DNA of 64,000 nt, from positions 12,596,501 through 12,660,500 of the forward strand of contig JAEOAD010000048.1 in the NCBI GenBank assembly GCA_036365145.1, read 5' to 3'. The notes under the pieces are model-generated. The model did not search any database. It worked only from the letters and a program-made list of their open reading frames with translations, and was not told where the DNA came from. This document shows positions 1 through 10,157 of the stretch, piece by piece (position 1 is the first letter of the stretch; each line of letters opens with the position of its first letter). Both the position numbers and the translations under genes were made by a program. Source of the stretch: Orientallactaga sibirica (lineage: Eukaryota > Chordata > Mammalia > Rodentia > Dipodidae).

Positions 1-155
1 AATGGGCACATCAGGGCCTCTAGCCACTGCAAACAAACTCCAGACGCGCACACACTATCTTGTGCATCTGGCTTACGTGGGTATTGGGGAATGGAACCTG
101 GGTCCTTTGGCTTTGCTGGCAAGTCCCTTAACTGCTTAGCCACCTCTGCAGCGCC
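1..155 (-). mobile_element. tSINE, cut by window edge
   Basis: Reverse complement of the tRNA-derived B2-like SINE: the part after the CT-rich stretch, then the B-box region (aatggaacctgggtcc on +) and the 5' end near 140-155. The A-rich tail lies outside the window. Confidence 0.9.
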
Positions 156-444
156 AGATTCTCAATACATGTGTTTACATTATCAGGCTCTGTATTGTTC
201 TTGGTGTCTGGAGCCTATGCCCTTTTCAGGTAGACTGAGGAAGTGCATGAGTCAGTCTGACGGAAGCAGTGGGAAGATCATTGACAGGTTCTGCCGCACA
301 TACTGGTTTAGATAGGAAGTTTTGGGAGACAAACAGAAAAAGGTCAGTGTGGGGCAGCATGCCCAGGGTGGGCTATAATTTGGCTGAACATATGAGGGTG
401 TTTATTTTCAGACTAATAGACTAGAGGTTAGAAATAATGGGTTT
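156..444. other. unique sequence
   Basis: No repeat family recognised. A 74-codon frame starts in the preceding SINE and runs into this stretch; it has no protein-like features. Confidence 0.5.
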
Positions 445-556
445 GCCAGGCATGGTGGGAGGATCGCCAGGAGTCTGAGGCCACCCTGAGATGATATAGT
501 GAATTCCAGGTCAGCCTGAGCTAGAACAAGACCCTATCTTGAAAAACCCAAAAAAA
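445..556 (+). mobile_element. B1 with internal deletion
   Basis: The 5' gccaggcatggtggg is joined directly to aggatcgccaggagt, so about 35 bp between the two 7SL promoter boxes are missing. The 3' half and A-rich tail are intact. Confidence 0.9.
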
Positions 557-564
557 TGAGGGGG

Positions 565-736
565 GTGGGGTGGAGAAGATTGCTCAGTAGTTAAGACACT
601 TGCCTAAAAAGCCTAACTCAGGTTGGATTGCCTAGTATCCACATAAAGCCAGAGGCGCATGCATCTAGAGTTCCTTTATAGCAGCCGACATTCCTGGAGC
701 CCAGACATGGCATGTCCATTCTCTGTATCTGTCCCT

Positions 737-775
<39 letters not shown>

Positions 776-822
776 CTGCTTGCAAATAAATAAAGTCAAT
801 AATAATAAATAATAATAATAAA
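565..822 (+). mobile_element. tSINE with long CT tract and AAT tail
   Basis: Divergent tRNA-like head, the conserved cacataaagccagag body, an expanded (TC)n at about 738-772 and a tail grown into (AAT)n at 797-822. Confidence 0.88.
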
Positions 823-1198
823 GAAATAACAGGGGCTTGCCTCAAAGAAGAGAGTCATGAATTTAAAGTAAGAGGCAGAGCTGAGCCTGGTCAGGGCTGC
901 AATTTGCTGGTCTGTGGACCAGCCAAAGTGGGGAGCTAAAGCAGGAACCCCTTGAAGGAAGCTGAGCACCAAAATGAGGACTCAGAAACCTCATCTTTTT
1001 TACATGCCCACCAGCCTGGAGAAATAACATCTCCTCCATCTACCAGAATGTAATGCCAAGTTTGCAAGCTAGGGGTGCGTGCGTGTGTGTGTGCGTGATC
1101 GTGTGTGCGCACAGGCACATCCATGCACATTTTTGTACATACCTATGGAAGCCATAGAACAACCCAGTGTCATTCTTTGAGGCTAGAAGCCCTTCACT
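823..1198. other. unique sequence with GT tract
   Basis: Mostly unique DNA. Holds an imperfect GT/GC alternating purine-pyrimidine tract at 1077-1112, a possible Z-DNA former. Confidence 0.5.
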
Positions 1199-1406
1199 TT
1201 TTTTAACATTTGTATTTATTCATTTGAGCTGGGGGGGTGCAGCTAGAGAGAGAGAATGGGTGTGCCAGGGCCTCCAGCAGCTGCAAATGAACTCCAGACC
1301 CATGTGCCACCTCATGCATCAGGCCAATGTGGGTCCCGGGGAATCAAACCTGGGTCCTTTAGCTTTGCAAGCAAACACCTTACCTGCAAAGCCATCTCTC
1401 CAGCTC
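1199..1406 (-). mobile_element. tSINE
   Basis: Nearly full length: A/T-rich tail at the left, GA-rich stretch, body, B box, ending at the tRNA-like head catctctccagctc. Confidence 0.93.
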
Positions 1407-1440
1407 TTTATTTGTTTGTTTATTTATTTATTTACTTGTT

Positions 1441-1574
1441 TTCTGAGACAGGGTCTCTTACCAGTCTGGAACTCATGTAATTAGGCTAGAATGGCTGGCC
1501 AGTGAGCTCCAGTCATCCGACTGTATCCACCTCCCCAGTGCTGTGATTACAAGCATGCACCACCATGCCCAACT
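1441..1574 (-). mobile_element. old B1
   Basis: Diverged 7SL-derived element (ttctgagacagggtctc at the 3' side; gctgtgattacaagcatgca near its 5' side). It is more diverged than neighbouring B1 copies and may belong to an older B1 or B4 layer. Confidence 0.75.
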
Positions 1575-1590
1575 TAAAAAAACATTATTT

Positions 1591-1782
1591 ATTAAATATT
1601 TTTAAATTTTATTTATTAGAAAGAAAGAGAGAATGGGCACTCCAGGGCCTCTAGCCACTGTAAAAGAACTCCAAATGCATGCGCCACCTTGTGCATCTGG
1701 CTTACATGGGACCTGGAGAATCAAACCTGGATCCTTAGGCTTCACAGGCAAGCACCTTAACTGCTAAGCCATCTCTCCAGCT
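1591..1782 (-). mobile_element. tSINE
   Basis: Full-length copy, abutting the next tSINE in the same orientation at 1799. Confidence 0.93.
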
Positions 1783-1798
1783 TTAGTTAATTAATTAG

Positions 1799-1803
1799 TG
1801 TAT

Positions 1804-1846
<43 letters not shown>

Positions 1847-2030
1847 TTTGCAGAGAGAGATAGAAGAGAGACAGAGAGAATGGGCATGCCAGGGCCTCTA
1901 GCCACACTGTAAACCGACTCCAGATGCATGTGCCATTTTGTGCATCTGGCTTTATGGGGTACTGGGGAATTGAACTCAAGTCATTAGGCTTTTCAGACAA
2001 GTGCCTTAACCGCTGATCCATCTTCCCAGC
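1799..2030 (-). mobile_element. tSINE with expanded TATT tail
   Basis: The A-rich tail has expanded into about 12 TTTA units (1801-1849). Body and head are complete. Confidence 0.92.
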
Positions 2031-2295
2031 AGCCCCCCCCCCAACATTGTTCTGTGGGTCTGGGAGTAAAACACGGGTCCTTGTGCTTATAAGGCCCAAT
2101 TTTTTTTTTTTTTTTTTATAGAACTGGATGCTTCACAATGTGCTGCATATGGGAAATGGATGTGTTATTTTATGACAACCCCATCCATACCGTATATATG
2201 TGTGCACACTGGGTCACAAGGCCAAGTGATTTTTCTTACGTAGAGTCTGGGCTGTAGCAAGAGCCTACCTTGACAAAACAAAAAACAAAGCAAAA

Positions 2296-2491
2296 GCCGG
2301 GCGTGGTGGCGCACGCCTTTAATCCCATCACTCGGGAGGCAGAGGTAGGAGGATCGCCGAGAGTTCAAGGCTACCCTGAGACTACATAGTGAATTCCAGG
2401 TCAGCTTGGACCAGAGTGAGACCCTACCTTGCAAAACAAAACAAAACAAAACAAAACAAAACAAAACAAAACAGCAACAACAACAACAAAA
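2296..2491 (+). mobile_element. B1, young copy
   Basis: Near-consensus B1 starting gccgggcgtggtggcgcacg. Tail is a (CAAAA)n array at 2430-2472 followed by CAACAA. Confidence 0.95.
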
Positions 2492-2498
2492 AATTCGA

Positions 2499-2641
2499 GA
2501 GCTGGATGTGCTGGCACACAACTTTAATCCCAGCATGCGGAGGCAGTCATAAATTCGAGGCCACCCTGAGACTACATAGTGAATTCTAGGTCAGCCTGAG
2601 CTAGAGTGAGACCCTACCTTGAACAACCAAACAAACAAAAA
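2499..2641 (+). mobile_element. B1
   Basis: Second sense B1 inserted just behind the tail of the previous one; short deletion in the B-box region. Confidence 0.92.
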
Positions 2642-2697
2642 GTTAAAATAGAAAGGGTAGGCTATGAAAATAAATAAAAAAGAGAGAGAGAGAGACA

Positions 2698-2849
2698 GCC
2701 AGGCGTGGTGGCACACACCTTTAATACTAGTGCTTGGGAGGCAGAGGTAGGAGGATCGCTGTGAGTTTGAGGCCACCCTGAGACTACAGAGTGAATTCCA
2801 GGACAGCCTGGGCTAGAATGAGACCCTACCTCCAAAAAAAAAAAAAAAA
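2698..2849 (+). mobile_element. B1
   Basis: Full-length sense B1 with poly(A) tail, third in a head-to-tail row (2296-2849). Confidence 0.94.
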
Positions 2850-2899
2850 ATACTCTGCATTAAAATCAAGTGGAAAAAAGTAAGTTAAACAACCATGTT

Positions 2900-3030
2900 T
2901 TTTCTTAAATACAGTCAATAACAGGGATACATTGTGAGAAATGTGTTGTTAGGTGATTTTTTAGTTGTGCGGACATAATGAAGTGAGTGCACTGAAATGT
3001 CCATGATGTCACTAGATGAAGGGACCCTGG
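2900..3030. mobile_element. relic of an old interspersed repeat
   Basis: Contains gagaaatgtgttgttaggtg followed by a gtgcggacataatgaagtg phrase. A related stretch lies at 13905-14110, and I recall the same word order from a widespread mammalian repeat. Family not assigned. Confidence 0.45.
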
Positions 3031-3193
3031 CAGGGCTGCCCTTTGTTGTTGGCCTTACATTGCTGTATAGCCCATAACTGCATGCAGCTTTCAGAACACA
3101 GGTAGTGGCATAAAGATGGCTTACGGTGGCCATCTCTAGAAAGCAGAATTATAAGGGATTTTAGATTTTTGGGGATGGGTGTTGGTTTTATGA

Positions 3194-3355
3194 TTTTTTT
3201 TTTTTTTTTTTTAAGGCAGGGTCTCACTCTAGCCCAAGGCTAACCTGGAACTCACTCTGTAGTCTCAGGCTGGCCTCAAACTCACCATTGATACTCCTAA
3301 CACAGCCTCCCAAGTGCTGGGATTAAAGAGGTATGTGTGTCACCACACCTGGCTT
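3194..3355 (-). mobile_element. B1
   Basis: Antisense copy beginning with a T-run and ending ccacacctggct. Repeated in copy 2 at 5599-5756. Confidence 0.93.
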
Positions 3356-3372
3356 TTAGATTTCTGACTTTT

Positions 3373-3516
3373 TAAATTTTATTTATTTATTTGAGAGAGA
3401 GTGAGCAAGAGAAAGAGGCAGATAGAGAGACAGAGAGAATGGGTGCTCCAGGGCTTCTAGCCACTGCAAACAAACTCCAGACACATGTGCCACTTGGTGC
3501 ATTTGGCTTTATGTGG
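3373..3516 (-). mobile_element. tSINE, 3' part, split by LTR
   Basis: Tail, GA-rich stretch and body of an antisense tSINE, broken at ctttatgtgg by the LTR that follows. The rest resumes at 3866. Confidence 0.93.
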
Positions 3517-3865
3517 TATTGCAGTCAAGTTGTCATTGCTGGTAGAAATCATCCAAAAAAGAGCAACTTGTGGACAAAAAGAGGTTTATTTTGGCTTACA
3601 GAATTGAGGAGGAAGCTCCATGATGGCAGGGGAAAATGATAACATGAGCAAAGGGTGGACATCACCCCTGGCCCACATAAGGTGGACAACAGGAACAGGA
3701 GAGTGTGCCAAACACTGGCAAGGGGAAACTGCCTATAATACCCATAAACCCACCCCAACAATACACTGCCGCCAGAAGGTGTTAATTCCCAAATCTCCAT
3801 CAGCTGGGGAACCTAGCATTCAGAACACCTAAGTTTATGGGGGACACCTGAATCAAACCACCACA
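3517..3865 (-). mobile_element. ORR1-type MaLR solo LTR
   Basis: 349 bp element. On the minus strand it starts tgtggtggtttgattcagg and ends with gactgcaa plus a few bases, which I recognise as ORR1 (rodent ERVL-MaLR). A minus-strand AATAAA lies at 3585-3590. It interrupts a tSINE and is flanked by tgtgg (3512-3516) and tgtga (3866-3870), a 5 bp target duplication with one mismatch. No internal retroviral sequence is present, so this is a solo LTR with no coding capacity. Confidence 0.9.
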
Positions 3866-3945
3866 TGTGAGTACTGGGGAATTGAACTCGGGTCCTCAGG
3901 CTTCACAGGCAAGTACCTTAACCACTGAACCATCTCTCCAGCCCT
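3866..3945 (-). mobile_element. tSINE, 5' part, split by LTR
   Basis: B box (gaattgaactcgggtcc on +) and head of the tSINE interrupted by the ORR1 LTR. Proves the LTR is younger than this SINE. Confidence 0.93.
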
Positions 3946-3974
3946 AGATTTCTGATTTTTAAGAAGATGTTTTA

Positions 3975-4181
3975 GGGCTGGAGAGATGGCTTAGTGGTTA
4001 AACGCCTGCCTGTGAAGCCTAAGGAGCCTGGTTTGAGGCTCTATTCCCCAGTACCCACATAAGCCAGATGCACAAGGTGGCGCATGCATCTGGAGTTTGT
4101 TTGCAGTGGCTGAAGCCCCTGGTGCACCCATTCTCTCTCTCGCTCACTCACTCGCTCTCTATTGCTTTCAAATAAATGAAG
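3975..4181 (+). mobile_element. tSINE
   Basis: Sense copy with complete head gggctggagagatggc, carrying a small insertion around the B box. It faces the preceding antisense tSINE, making an inverted pair with about 30 bp between. Confidence 0.93.
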
Positions 4182-4457
4182 AAGTTTTACAATGGAAATG
4201 TGTGGCTTTTATACTCAGAAAAACAATAGCTGGAAACACAACCAACCAACCCCTAGCATGATAGGTGATAGTTCTGGGCCCATAACTAGACCCTCTGAGT
4301 AATTAGTGGTAATTAAGAAAGTCTACTTTCAGCATGATGTGAGCAGAGGAATGTACTATGCCCAAGGCTTCTGTGCAAACAGATATTCCTCTCTTGTTTC
4401 CTCACAGACTCATTACCATAGTTGACAGCCTTTTCAGCGTGAGTGTGTGTGTGCGTG
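4182..4457. other. unique sequence
   Basis: No repeat recognised. In copy 2 the corresponding stretch carries an extra 17 bp (a repeat of ttgacagccttttcagc). Confidence 0.5.
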
Positions 4458-4648
4458 TGCCTGAAAAGCCTAACGACCTGGGTTAGATTCCCCAGTACCC
4501 ACATAAAGCCAGATAGATGTACAGTGGCCCATGCATCTGGAGTTCGTTTGCAGCAGCCGGAGGCCCTGGCACATCCATTCTCTCTGTCCCTGTCTCTCTT
4601 CTATCTCGTTCAGCTTGCAAATAAATAAAACTACTGAAAAAAAAAATC
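4458..4648 (+). mobile_element. tSINE, 5' truncated
   Basis: Starts in the middle of the tRNA-like head (tgcctgaaaagcctaacgac). Body, CT stretch and AAATAAA tail are present. Confidence 0.92.
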
Positions 4649-5074
4649 TGACAGACAATAGACCAGGCCTTAATTGGAGAGTGACTATTCAGATACGTTC
4701 ACGATCAGTATCTTGTGATCTGTCGGGTCCTTCCACCTACAAGGCTATTATTTGTCATCTATCCAGTGTCTGCAATCCAGTACGTGTGACCCAGTGTGTT
4801 CCAATCACGTCATTCCCTCCTTTCCCAACTAGGAAGCTGGGTAGATGTGGAAACATCTAGAGATGGGAACAGCATTAAAGGGGTACACAGAGAGATGGAT
4901 GGGTCCCCCAGTGATGGCCGCACCTGCGCAAGGAACCGGACACCAACTGTCTCTTTTTTTTTTTGTCTTTGTCATTTTGGATGACTTAACCAGTTATTCT
5001 ATCTCGCTGTCCAGAGGTGCTGAATTGTAAAGAACGATTATTTCTGACTAGCCAAAACATCCAAAAACAACTCA
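4649..5074. other. unique sequence
   Basis: 426 bp without a recognised repeat. Short frames on + (109 and 62 codons) are not shared intact with the second copy, because indels at 4926 and in the T-run shift them. That argues against coding. Confidence 0.55.
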
Positions 5075-5208
5075 ACCAGTTGTGGTGGTGCACACCTTTA
5101 ATCCCAGCACTCGGGAGGCAGAGGTAGGAAGATTGCCGTGAGTTCAAGGCCACCCTGAGACTACATAGTGAATTTCAGATCAGCCTGGTCTAGAGTGAGA
5201 CCTTACCT

Positions 5209-5250
<42 letters not shown>

Positions 5251-5271
5251 AAAGAAAGAAAGAAAGAAAGA
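5075..5271 (+). mobile_element. B1 with long poly(A)/GAAA tail
   Basis: B1 whose tail is about 40 A followed by (GAAA)n. The tail is much shorter in copy 2 (7629-7672), the largest length difference between the copies. Confidence 0.93.
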
Positions 5272-5319
5272 AATTCTATGCAAATTTCAGCTGAAAACAT
5301 GACCCCTGATTTTTTTTTT

Positions 5320-5379
5320 TCCTGTGTTGGGGATCAAGCCTCTTCAAGCCCACTACCACTGAGCTATGTCCCCATCCCC
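5320..5379 (-). mobile_element. ID-type SINE relic
   Basis: Antisense of the tRNA-Ala-like ID element: ttggggatcaagcctc (B box) and ccactgagctatgtcccc (A box). Confidence 0.7.
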
Positions 5380-5443
5380 CGGGATTCTTAAGCAGCCCCC
5401 TCAGGAGTGACTCTCTCTTCTAGCTCTTTTTCAAATTTGCTTA

Positions 5444-7844
5444 CCCTTTGTTGTTGGCCTTACATTGCTGTATAGCCCATAACTGCATGCAGCTTTCAGA
5501 ACACAGGTAGTGGCATAAAGATGGCTTACGGTGGCCATCTCTAGAAAGCAGAATTATAAGGGATTTTAGATTTTTGGGGATGGGTGTTGGTTTTATGATT
5601 TTTTTTTTTTTTTTTAAGGCAGGGTCTCACTCTAGCCCAAGCTAACCTGGAACTCACTCTGTAGTCTCAGGCTGGCCTCAAACTCACCATTGATACTCCT
5701 AACTCAGCCTCCCAAGTGCTGGGATTAAAGAGGTATGTGTGTCACCACACCTGGCTTTTAGATTTCTGACTTTTTAAATTTTATTTATTTATTTGAGAGA
5801 GAGTGAGCAAGAGAAAGAGGCACATAGAGAGACAGAGAGAATGGGTGCTCCAGGGCTTCTAGCCACTGCAAACAAACTCCAGACACATGTGCCACTTGGT
5901 GCATTTGGCTTTATGTAGTATTGCAGTCAAGTTGTCATTGCTGGTAGAAATCATCCAAAAAAGAGCAACTTGTGGACAAAAAGAGGTTTATTTTGGCTTA
6001 CAGAATTGAGGAGGAAGCTCCATGATGGCAGGGGAAAATGATAACATGAGCAAAGGGTGGACATCACCCCTGGCCCACATAAGGTGGACAACAGGAACAG
6101 GAGAGTGTGCCAAACACTGGCAAGGGGAAACTGCCTATAATACCCATAAGCCCACCCCAACAATACACTGCCGCCAGAAGGTGTTAATTACCAAATCTCC
6201 ATCAGCTGGGGAACCTAGCATTCAGAACACCTAAGTTTATGGGGGACACCTGAATCAAACCACCACATGTGAGTACTGGGGAATTGAACTCGGGTCCTCA
6301 GGCTTCACAGGCAAGTACCTTAACCACTGAACCATCTCTCCAGCCCTAGATTTCTGATTTTTAAGAAGATGTTTTAGGGCTGGAGAGATGGCTTAGTGGT
6401 TAAACGCCCTGCCTGTGAAGCCTAAGGAGCCTGGTTTGAGGCTCTATTCCCCAGTACCCACATAAGCCAGATGCACAAGGTGGCGCATGCATCTGGAGTT
6501 TGTTTGCAGTGGCTGAAGCCCCTGGTGCACCCATTCTCTCTCTCGCTCACTCACTCGCTCTCTATTGCTTTCAAATAAATGAAGAAGTTTTACAATGGAA
6601 ATGTGTGGCTTTTATACTCAGAAAAACAATAGCTGGAAACACAACCAACCAACCCCTAGCATGATAGGTGATAGTTCTGGGCCCATAACTAGACCCTCTG
6701 AGTAATTAGTGGTAATTAAGAAAGTCTACTTTCAGCATGATGTGAGCAGAGGAATGTACTATGCCCAAGGCTTATGTGCAAACAGATATTCCTCTCTTGT
6801 TTCCTCACAGACTCATTACCATAGTTGACAGCCTTTTCAGCGTTGACAGCCTTTTCAGCGTGAGTGTGTGTGTGCGCGTGTGCCTGAAAAGCCTAACGAC
6901 CTGGGTTAGATTCCCCAGTACCCACATAAAGCCAGATAGATGTACAGTGGCCCATGCATCTGGAGTTCGTTTGCAGCAGCCAGAGGCCCTGGCACATCCA
7001 TTCTCTCTGTCCCTGTCTCTCTTCTATCTCGTTCAGCTTGCAAATAAATAAAACTACTGAAAAAAAAAAAATCTGACAGACAATAGACCAGGCCTTAATT
7101 GGAGAGTGACTATTCAGATATGTTCACGATCAGTATCTTGTGATCTGTCGGGTCCTTCCACCTACAAGGCTATTATTTGTCATCTATCCAGTGTCTGCAA
7201 TCCAGTACGTGTGACCCAGTGTGTTCCAATCACGTCATTCCCTCCTTTCCCAACTAGGAAGCTGGGTAGATGTGGAAACATCTAGAGATGGGAACAGCAT
7301 TAAAGGGGTACACAGAGAGATGGATGGGTCCCCCAGTGATGGCCGCACCTGCAAGAGAACCGGACACCAACTGTCTCTTTTTTTGTCTTTGTCATTTTGG
7401 ATGACTTACCCAGTTATTCTATCTCGCTGTCCAGAGGTGCTGAATTGTAAAGAACGATTATTTCTGACTAGCCAAAACATCCAAAAACAACTCAACCAGT
7501 TGTGGTGGCGCACACCTTTAATCCCAGCACTCGGGAGGCAGAGGTAGGAAGATTGCCGTGAGTTCAAGGCCACCCTGAGACTACATAGTGAATTTCAGAT
7601 CAGCCTGGTCTAGAGTGAGACCTTACCTCAAAAAACCAAAAAAAAAAAAAAGAAAAGAAAAAGAAAGAAATCAATTCTATGCAAATTTCAGCTGAAAACA
7701 TGACCCCTGATTTTTTTTTTCCTGTGTTGGGGATCAAGCCTCTTCAAGCCCACTACCACTGAGCTATGTCCCCATCCCCCGGGATTCTTAAGCAGCCCCC
7801 TCAGGAGTGACTCTCTCTTCTAGCTCTTTTTCAAATTTGCTTAC
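5444..7844. repeat. 2.4 kb tandem duplication, copy 2
   Basis: Begins ccctttgttgttgg exactly as at 3039 and ends ttac at 7844, after which unique sequence resumes. Contents mirror copy 1: B1 minus 5599-5756, tSINE minus 5776-5918 and 6268-6347 around the LTR, tSINE plus 6377-6583, 5'-truncated tSINE plus 6881-7070, unique 7071-7495, B1 plus 7496-7672, ID minus 7721-7780. At most 1-2 bases of junction microhomology. Confidence 0.95.
5919..6267 (-). mobile_element. ORR1-type solo LTR (duplicated copy)
   Basis: Same LTR in the same host tSINE position as 3517-3865, also 349 bp, with a few substitutions. It arose by the tandem duplication, not by a separate insertion. Confidence 0.9.
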
Positions 7845-7884
7845 ACCTATCTAGCTCTTAAATAAATAAATCAATAAATAATTT

Positions 7885-8052
7885 GCCAGGCGTGGTGGCG
7901 CACGCCTTTAATCCCAGCACTCGGGAGGCAGAGGTAGGAGGATCGTCATGAGTTCCAGGCCATCCTGAGAATACAGAGTGAATTCCAGTTCAGCCTGAGC
8001 TAGAGTGAAATCCTACCTCAAAATAAATAAATAAATAAATAAATAAATAAAT
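7885..8052 (+). mobile_element. B1 with (AAAT)n tail
   Basis: Near-consensus sense B1; tail expanded to (AATA)n at 8018-8052. Confidence 0.94.
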
Positions 8053-8063
8053 TTGTTTGTTTG

Positions 8064-8218
8064 TTTGTTTTTTGGTTTTTTCAAGGTAGGGTATCACTCT
8101 AGCGCAAGCTGACCTGGAATTCAGTCTATATTCTCAGGGTGGCCTCGAACTCATGGCGATCCTCCTACCTCTGCCACCTGAGTGCTGGGATTAAAGGCAT
8201 ATGCCACCATGCCTGGCT
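8064..8218 (-). mobile_element. B1, inverted against the previous one
   Basis: Antisense B1 only about 12 bp after the sense B1. The two form a tail-to-tail inverted repeat of about 150 bp arms. Confidence 0.94.
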
Positions 8219-8358
8219 TAAATTTTTTTTTTTTAATTTAAAATGTTCAAAAAAAAATTGTACCCATGTCTTAGAAGTTTGTCCTGCAAACACAAAACCT
8301 GTGCAATGAATACATTGCTTCTCTTGTTTTAAAAGACCAAATATGCATGTGACTGCAC

Positions 8359-8835
8359 ATGCAGGCTTCTGGTCAGTTTGGAGCAGCCAGCATGACCTCA
8401 CAAGTAGGAACTCAGTCAAAAACAAGGGAATGTAATCGGCTGGTCCTTTTGTGGGTAAATATGGCCTCATCCTCCCCACGCCACAATATTTATCTTTTTT
8501 ATATTCCTAAAAAGGGAAGGGGCCTGGGTTGGGAAGGCCTGAGGTTTTCCCTGTTGTGTGACGGAAGTTTCCTACATGCTGTTCCTTCGTCTTTCCTGGG
8601 CAGTTTGTCATTAGCCATGAAGGAAGGTCAGTGGTCAGCATGTCCCACCTCACCCTCACCTGAAGAAAGACCTTCGATTCATATTTTGCGGCTGGGAGGC
8701 GAGTCAGAAACTGTGTGCAGAAGCAAGCCTGGGGCGGAGGGGGCTGCCTGGTCCCAGGGTTGCTGCACACTCAGTTCCCTGTTTGGGATCAGGTTGTTAA
8801 AACCTCTGGGAACGTTTCTGCCTGTGCCAGTTTAG
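8359..8835 (+). other. open frame in unique DNA, coding status doubtful
   Basis: 158 codons from ATG to TAG, the longest frame lying wholly in unique sequence. The translation begins MQASGQFGAASMTSQVG and ends GTFLPVPV. I recognise no domain, signal peptide or membrane segment. The ATG context is poor and no clear splice sites frame it. An AATAAA 60 bp after the stop is compatible with a 3' end but is common by chance in AT-rich DNA. Most likely a chance frame in a locally GC-balanced island. Confidence 0.15.
8506..8515. promoter_or_regulatory. CArG-box consensus
   Basis: cctaaaaagg fits CC(A/T)6GG, the serum response factor site. It sits in the unique island. Motif match only. Confidence 0.3.
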
Positions 8836-9059
8836 ATTTTACCAGAGCACATAAACCCACTGACAGCTTTCTTTAAAAGGTTGTTCTCGATTTTAAATAA
8901 AACCTAAGAATCATGAACACCTGGCTCCCTTTTTACATTTTTTTTTTTTTAATGTGAAAGGTACTGTATGAAGAGCAAGTAGGTTTGGACTTTATAAAAG
9001 GCATCCAAATATAGGCTACGTGAACTCCAGAAAATTACTTTTAGATTTGGACTCCCTTA

Positions 9060-9205
9060 GCTAGGCGTGGTGGCGCATGCCTTTAATCCCAGGCAGAGGT
9101 AGGAGGAGGGCCATGAGTTTGAGGCCACCCTGAGACTATTCCAGGTCAGCCGGGGCTAGAGCAAGACCTTACCTTGAAAAACCAAAAGAAAAAGAAAAAA
9201 AAAAA
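9060..9205 (+). mobile_element. B1 with internal deletions
   Basis: Lacks part of the region after ttaatccca and part of the duplicated segment around cctgagactattccagg. Confidence 0.9.
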
Positions 9206-9289
9206 GTTGTAGAATTGGACTCCCTTGCCTGGGAGTAGGAATATTGCTGCCATATAATAACTTGTGAAGGTTACATACGGACTATGAAA

Positions 9290-9386
9290 AGGCCCCGGAC
9301 CAGGAGGATTAGTGTATGGGGCTAATCTTGGCTACAGAGCAAGTTTTAGCCCAGTCCAGCCTGGGCTCTGAGATCCTATCTCAAAA
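9290..9386 (+). mobile_element. old B1 3' half
   Basis: Diverged cagcctgggctctgagatcctatctcaaaaa end, without a recognisable 5' half. Confidence 0.5.
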
Positions 9387-9397
9387 AGTCAGTCCTA

Positions 9398-9611
9398 GGG
9401 CTGGAGAGATAGCTTAGCAGTTAAGGCCCTTGCCTGCAAAGCCAAAGGACCCAGGTTCAGCTCCCCAGGACCCACACGTAAGCCAGATGCATAAGGTGGC
9501 ACACATGTATGGGGTTTGTTTGCAGTGGCTGGAGGCCCTGGCATGCCGATTTTTTTCTCTCTCTCTCACTCTCTCTCTCTTTCTCTCAGATAAATAAACA
9601 AAAATTTTAAA
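9398..9611 (+). mobile_element. tSINE
   Basis: Full-length sense copy with intact head and body, followed directly by a sense B1. Confidence 0.94.
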
Positions 9612-9616
9612 AATTA

Positions 9617-9773
9617 GCCAGGCGTGGTGGTACACGCCTTTAATCCCAGCACTGGGAGGCAGAGGTAGGAGGATCACCGTGAGTTTGAGGCCAACCTGAG
9701 ACTACATAGTGAATTCCAGGTCAGCCTGGGCTAGAGTGAGACCCTGCCTTGAAAACCACCCCCTCCCACCCCA
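9617..9773 (+). mobile_element. B1
   Basis: Near-consensus sense B1 ending in a C/A-rich rather than pure A tail. Confidence 0.94.
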
Positions 9774-10157
9774 AAAATTAAATTAAATTAAAAAATTTAA
9801 CCCTGGTGCTAAGAGTTGATTAGCCCCTGCCTGCCCTGCAGGCCTGAAACCAAGGAAGTGTCACAGGGTGGGGTAGGGTCCTTAGAAACCTGAATGAAGA
9901 CAAGGTCTGGCAGCAAGGTAAGGCTCAGGCCTGGGCTACGAGGTGAGGGCTACACGTCTGCAGTGGCATGGGGCAGTTAGTAGCCTGGTGTCAGTGGGAA
10001 GCAGCCTTGGTGCCCACACAGGCCCTGCACAGTATTTATTGCTAAATTACTGTCCAAGAGGAGTGCTGGGCCTATCCCATGAGGTATTTATTGCTGCACA
10101 CACTGTAGGTTTGCAATTAATAAGTCTTTTTATTTTGTATATGACAAATGTCTTTTA
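9774..10157. other. unique sequence
   Basis: About 380 bp without recognised repeats; no convincing frame. Confidence 0.55.

Larger units (their letters stand above)
3039..5443. repeat. 2.4 kb tandem duplication, copy 1
   Basis: Directly followed by copy 2 (5444-7844), same orientation. The two align end to end with about a dozen substitutions seen by eye, plus length changes in poly(A), poly(T) and GT tracts. Copy 1 contains a B1, a tSINE split by an ORR1 LTR, two sense tSINEs, a sense B1 and an ID relic. Confidence 0.95.
8219..9059. other. unique island, about 840 bp
   Basis: One of the largest repeat-free stretches. Holds a 158-codon open frame (8359-8835, +), a perfect CArg-type box (8506-8515), a TATA-like tttttatattcc just before it, and AATAAA at 8896-8901. 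Candidate for a conserved non-coding element or an unannotated exon; conservation cannot be judged here. Confidence 0.5.

Noticed and set aside
1801..1849. Regularly spaced short repeats that might suggest a CRISPR array
   Set aside because: Pure TTTA units without spacers in eukaryotic DNA; a SINE tail expansion.
3549..3832. Frames shared by both copies of the first duplication (70-83 codons)
   Set aside because: They lie in the ORR1 LTR, a non-coding repeat; sharing is due to the duplication.
9398..9470. tRNA gene suggested by A and B boxes in tSINE heads
   Set aside because: The tRNA-like part continues into a SINE body and tail and does not fold as a full cloverleaf; it is a SINE promoter.
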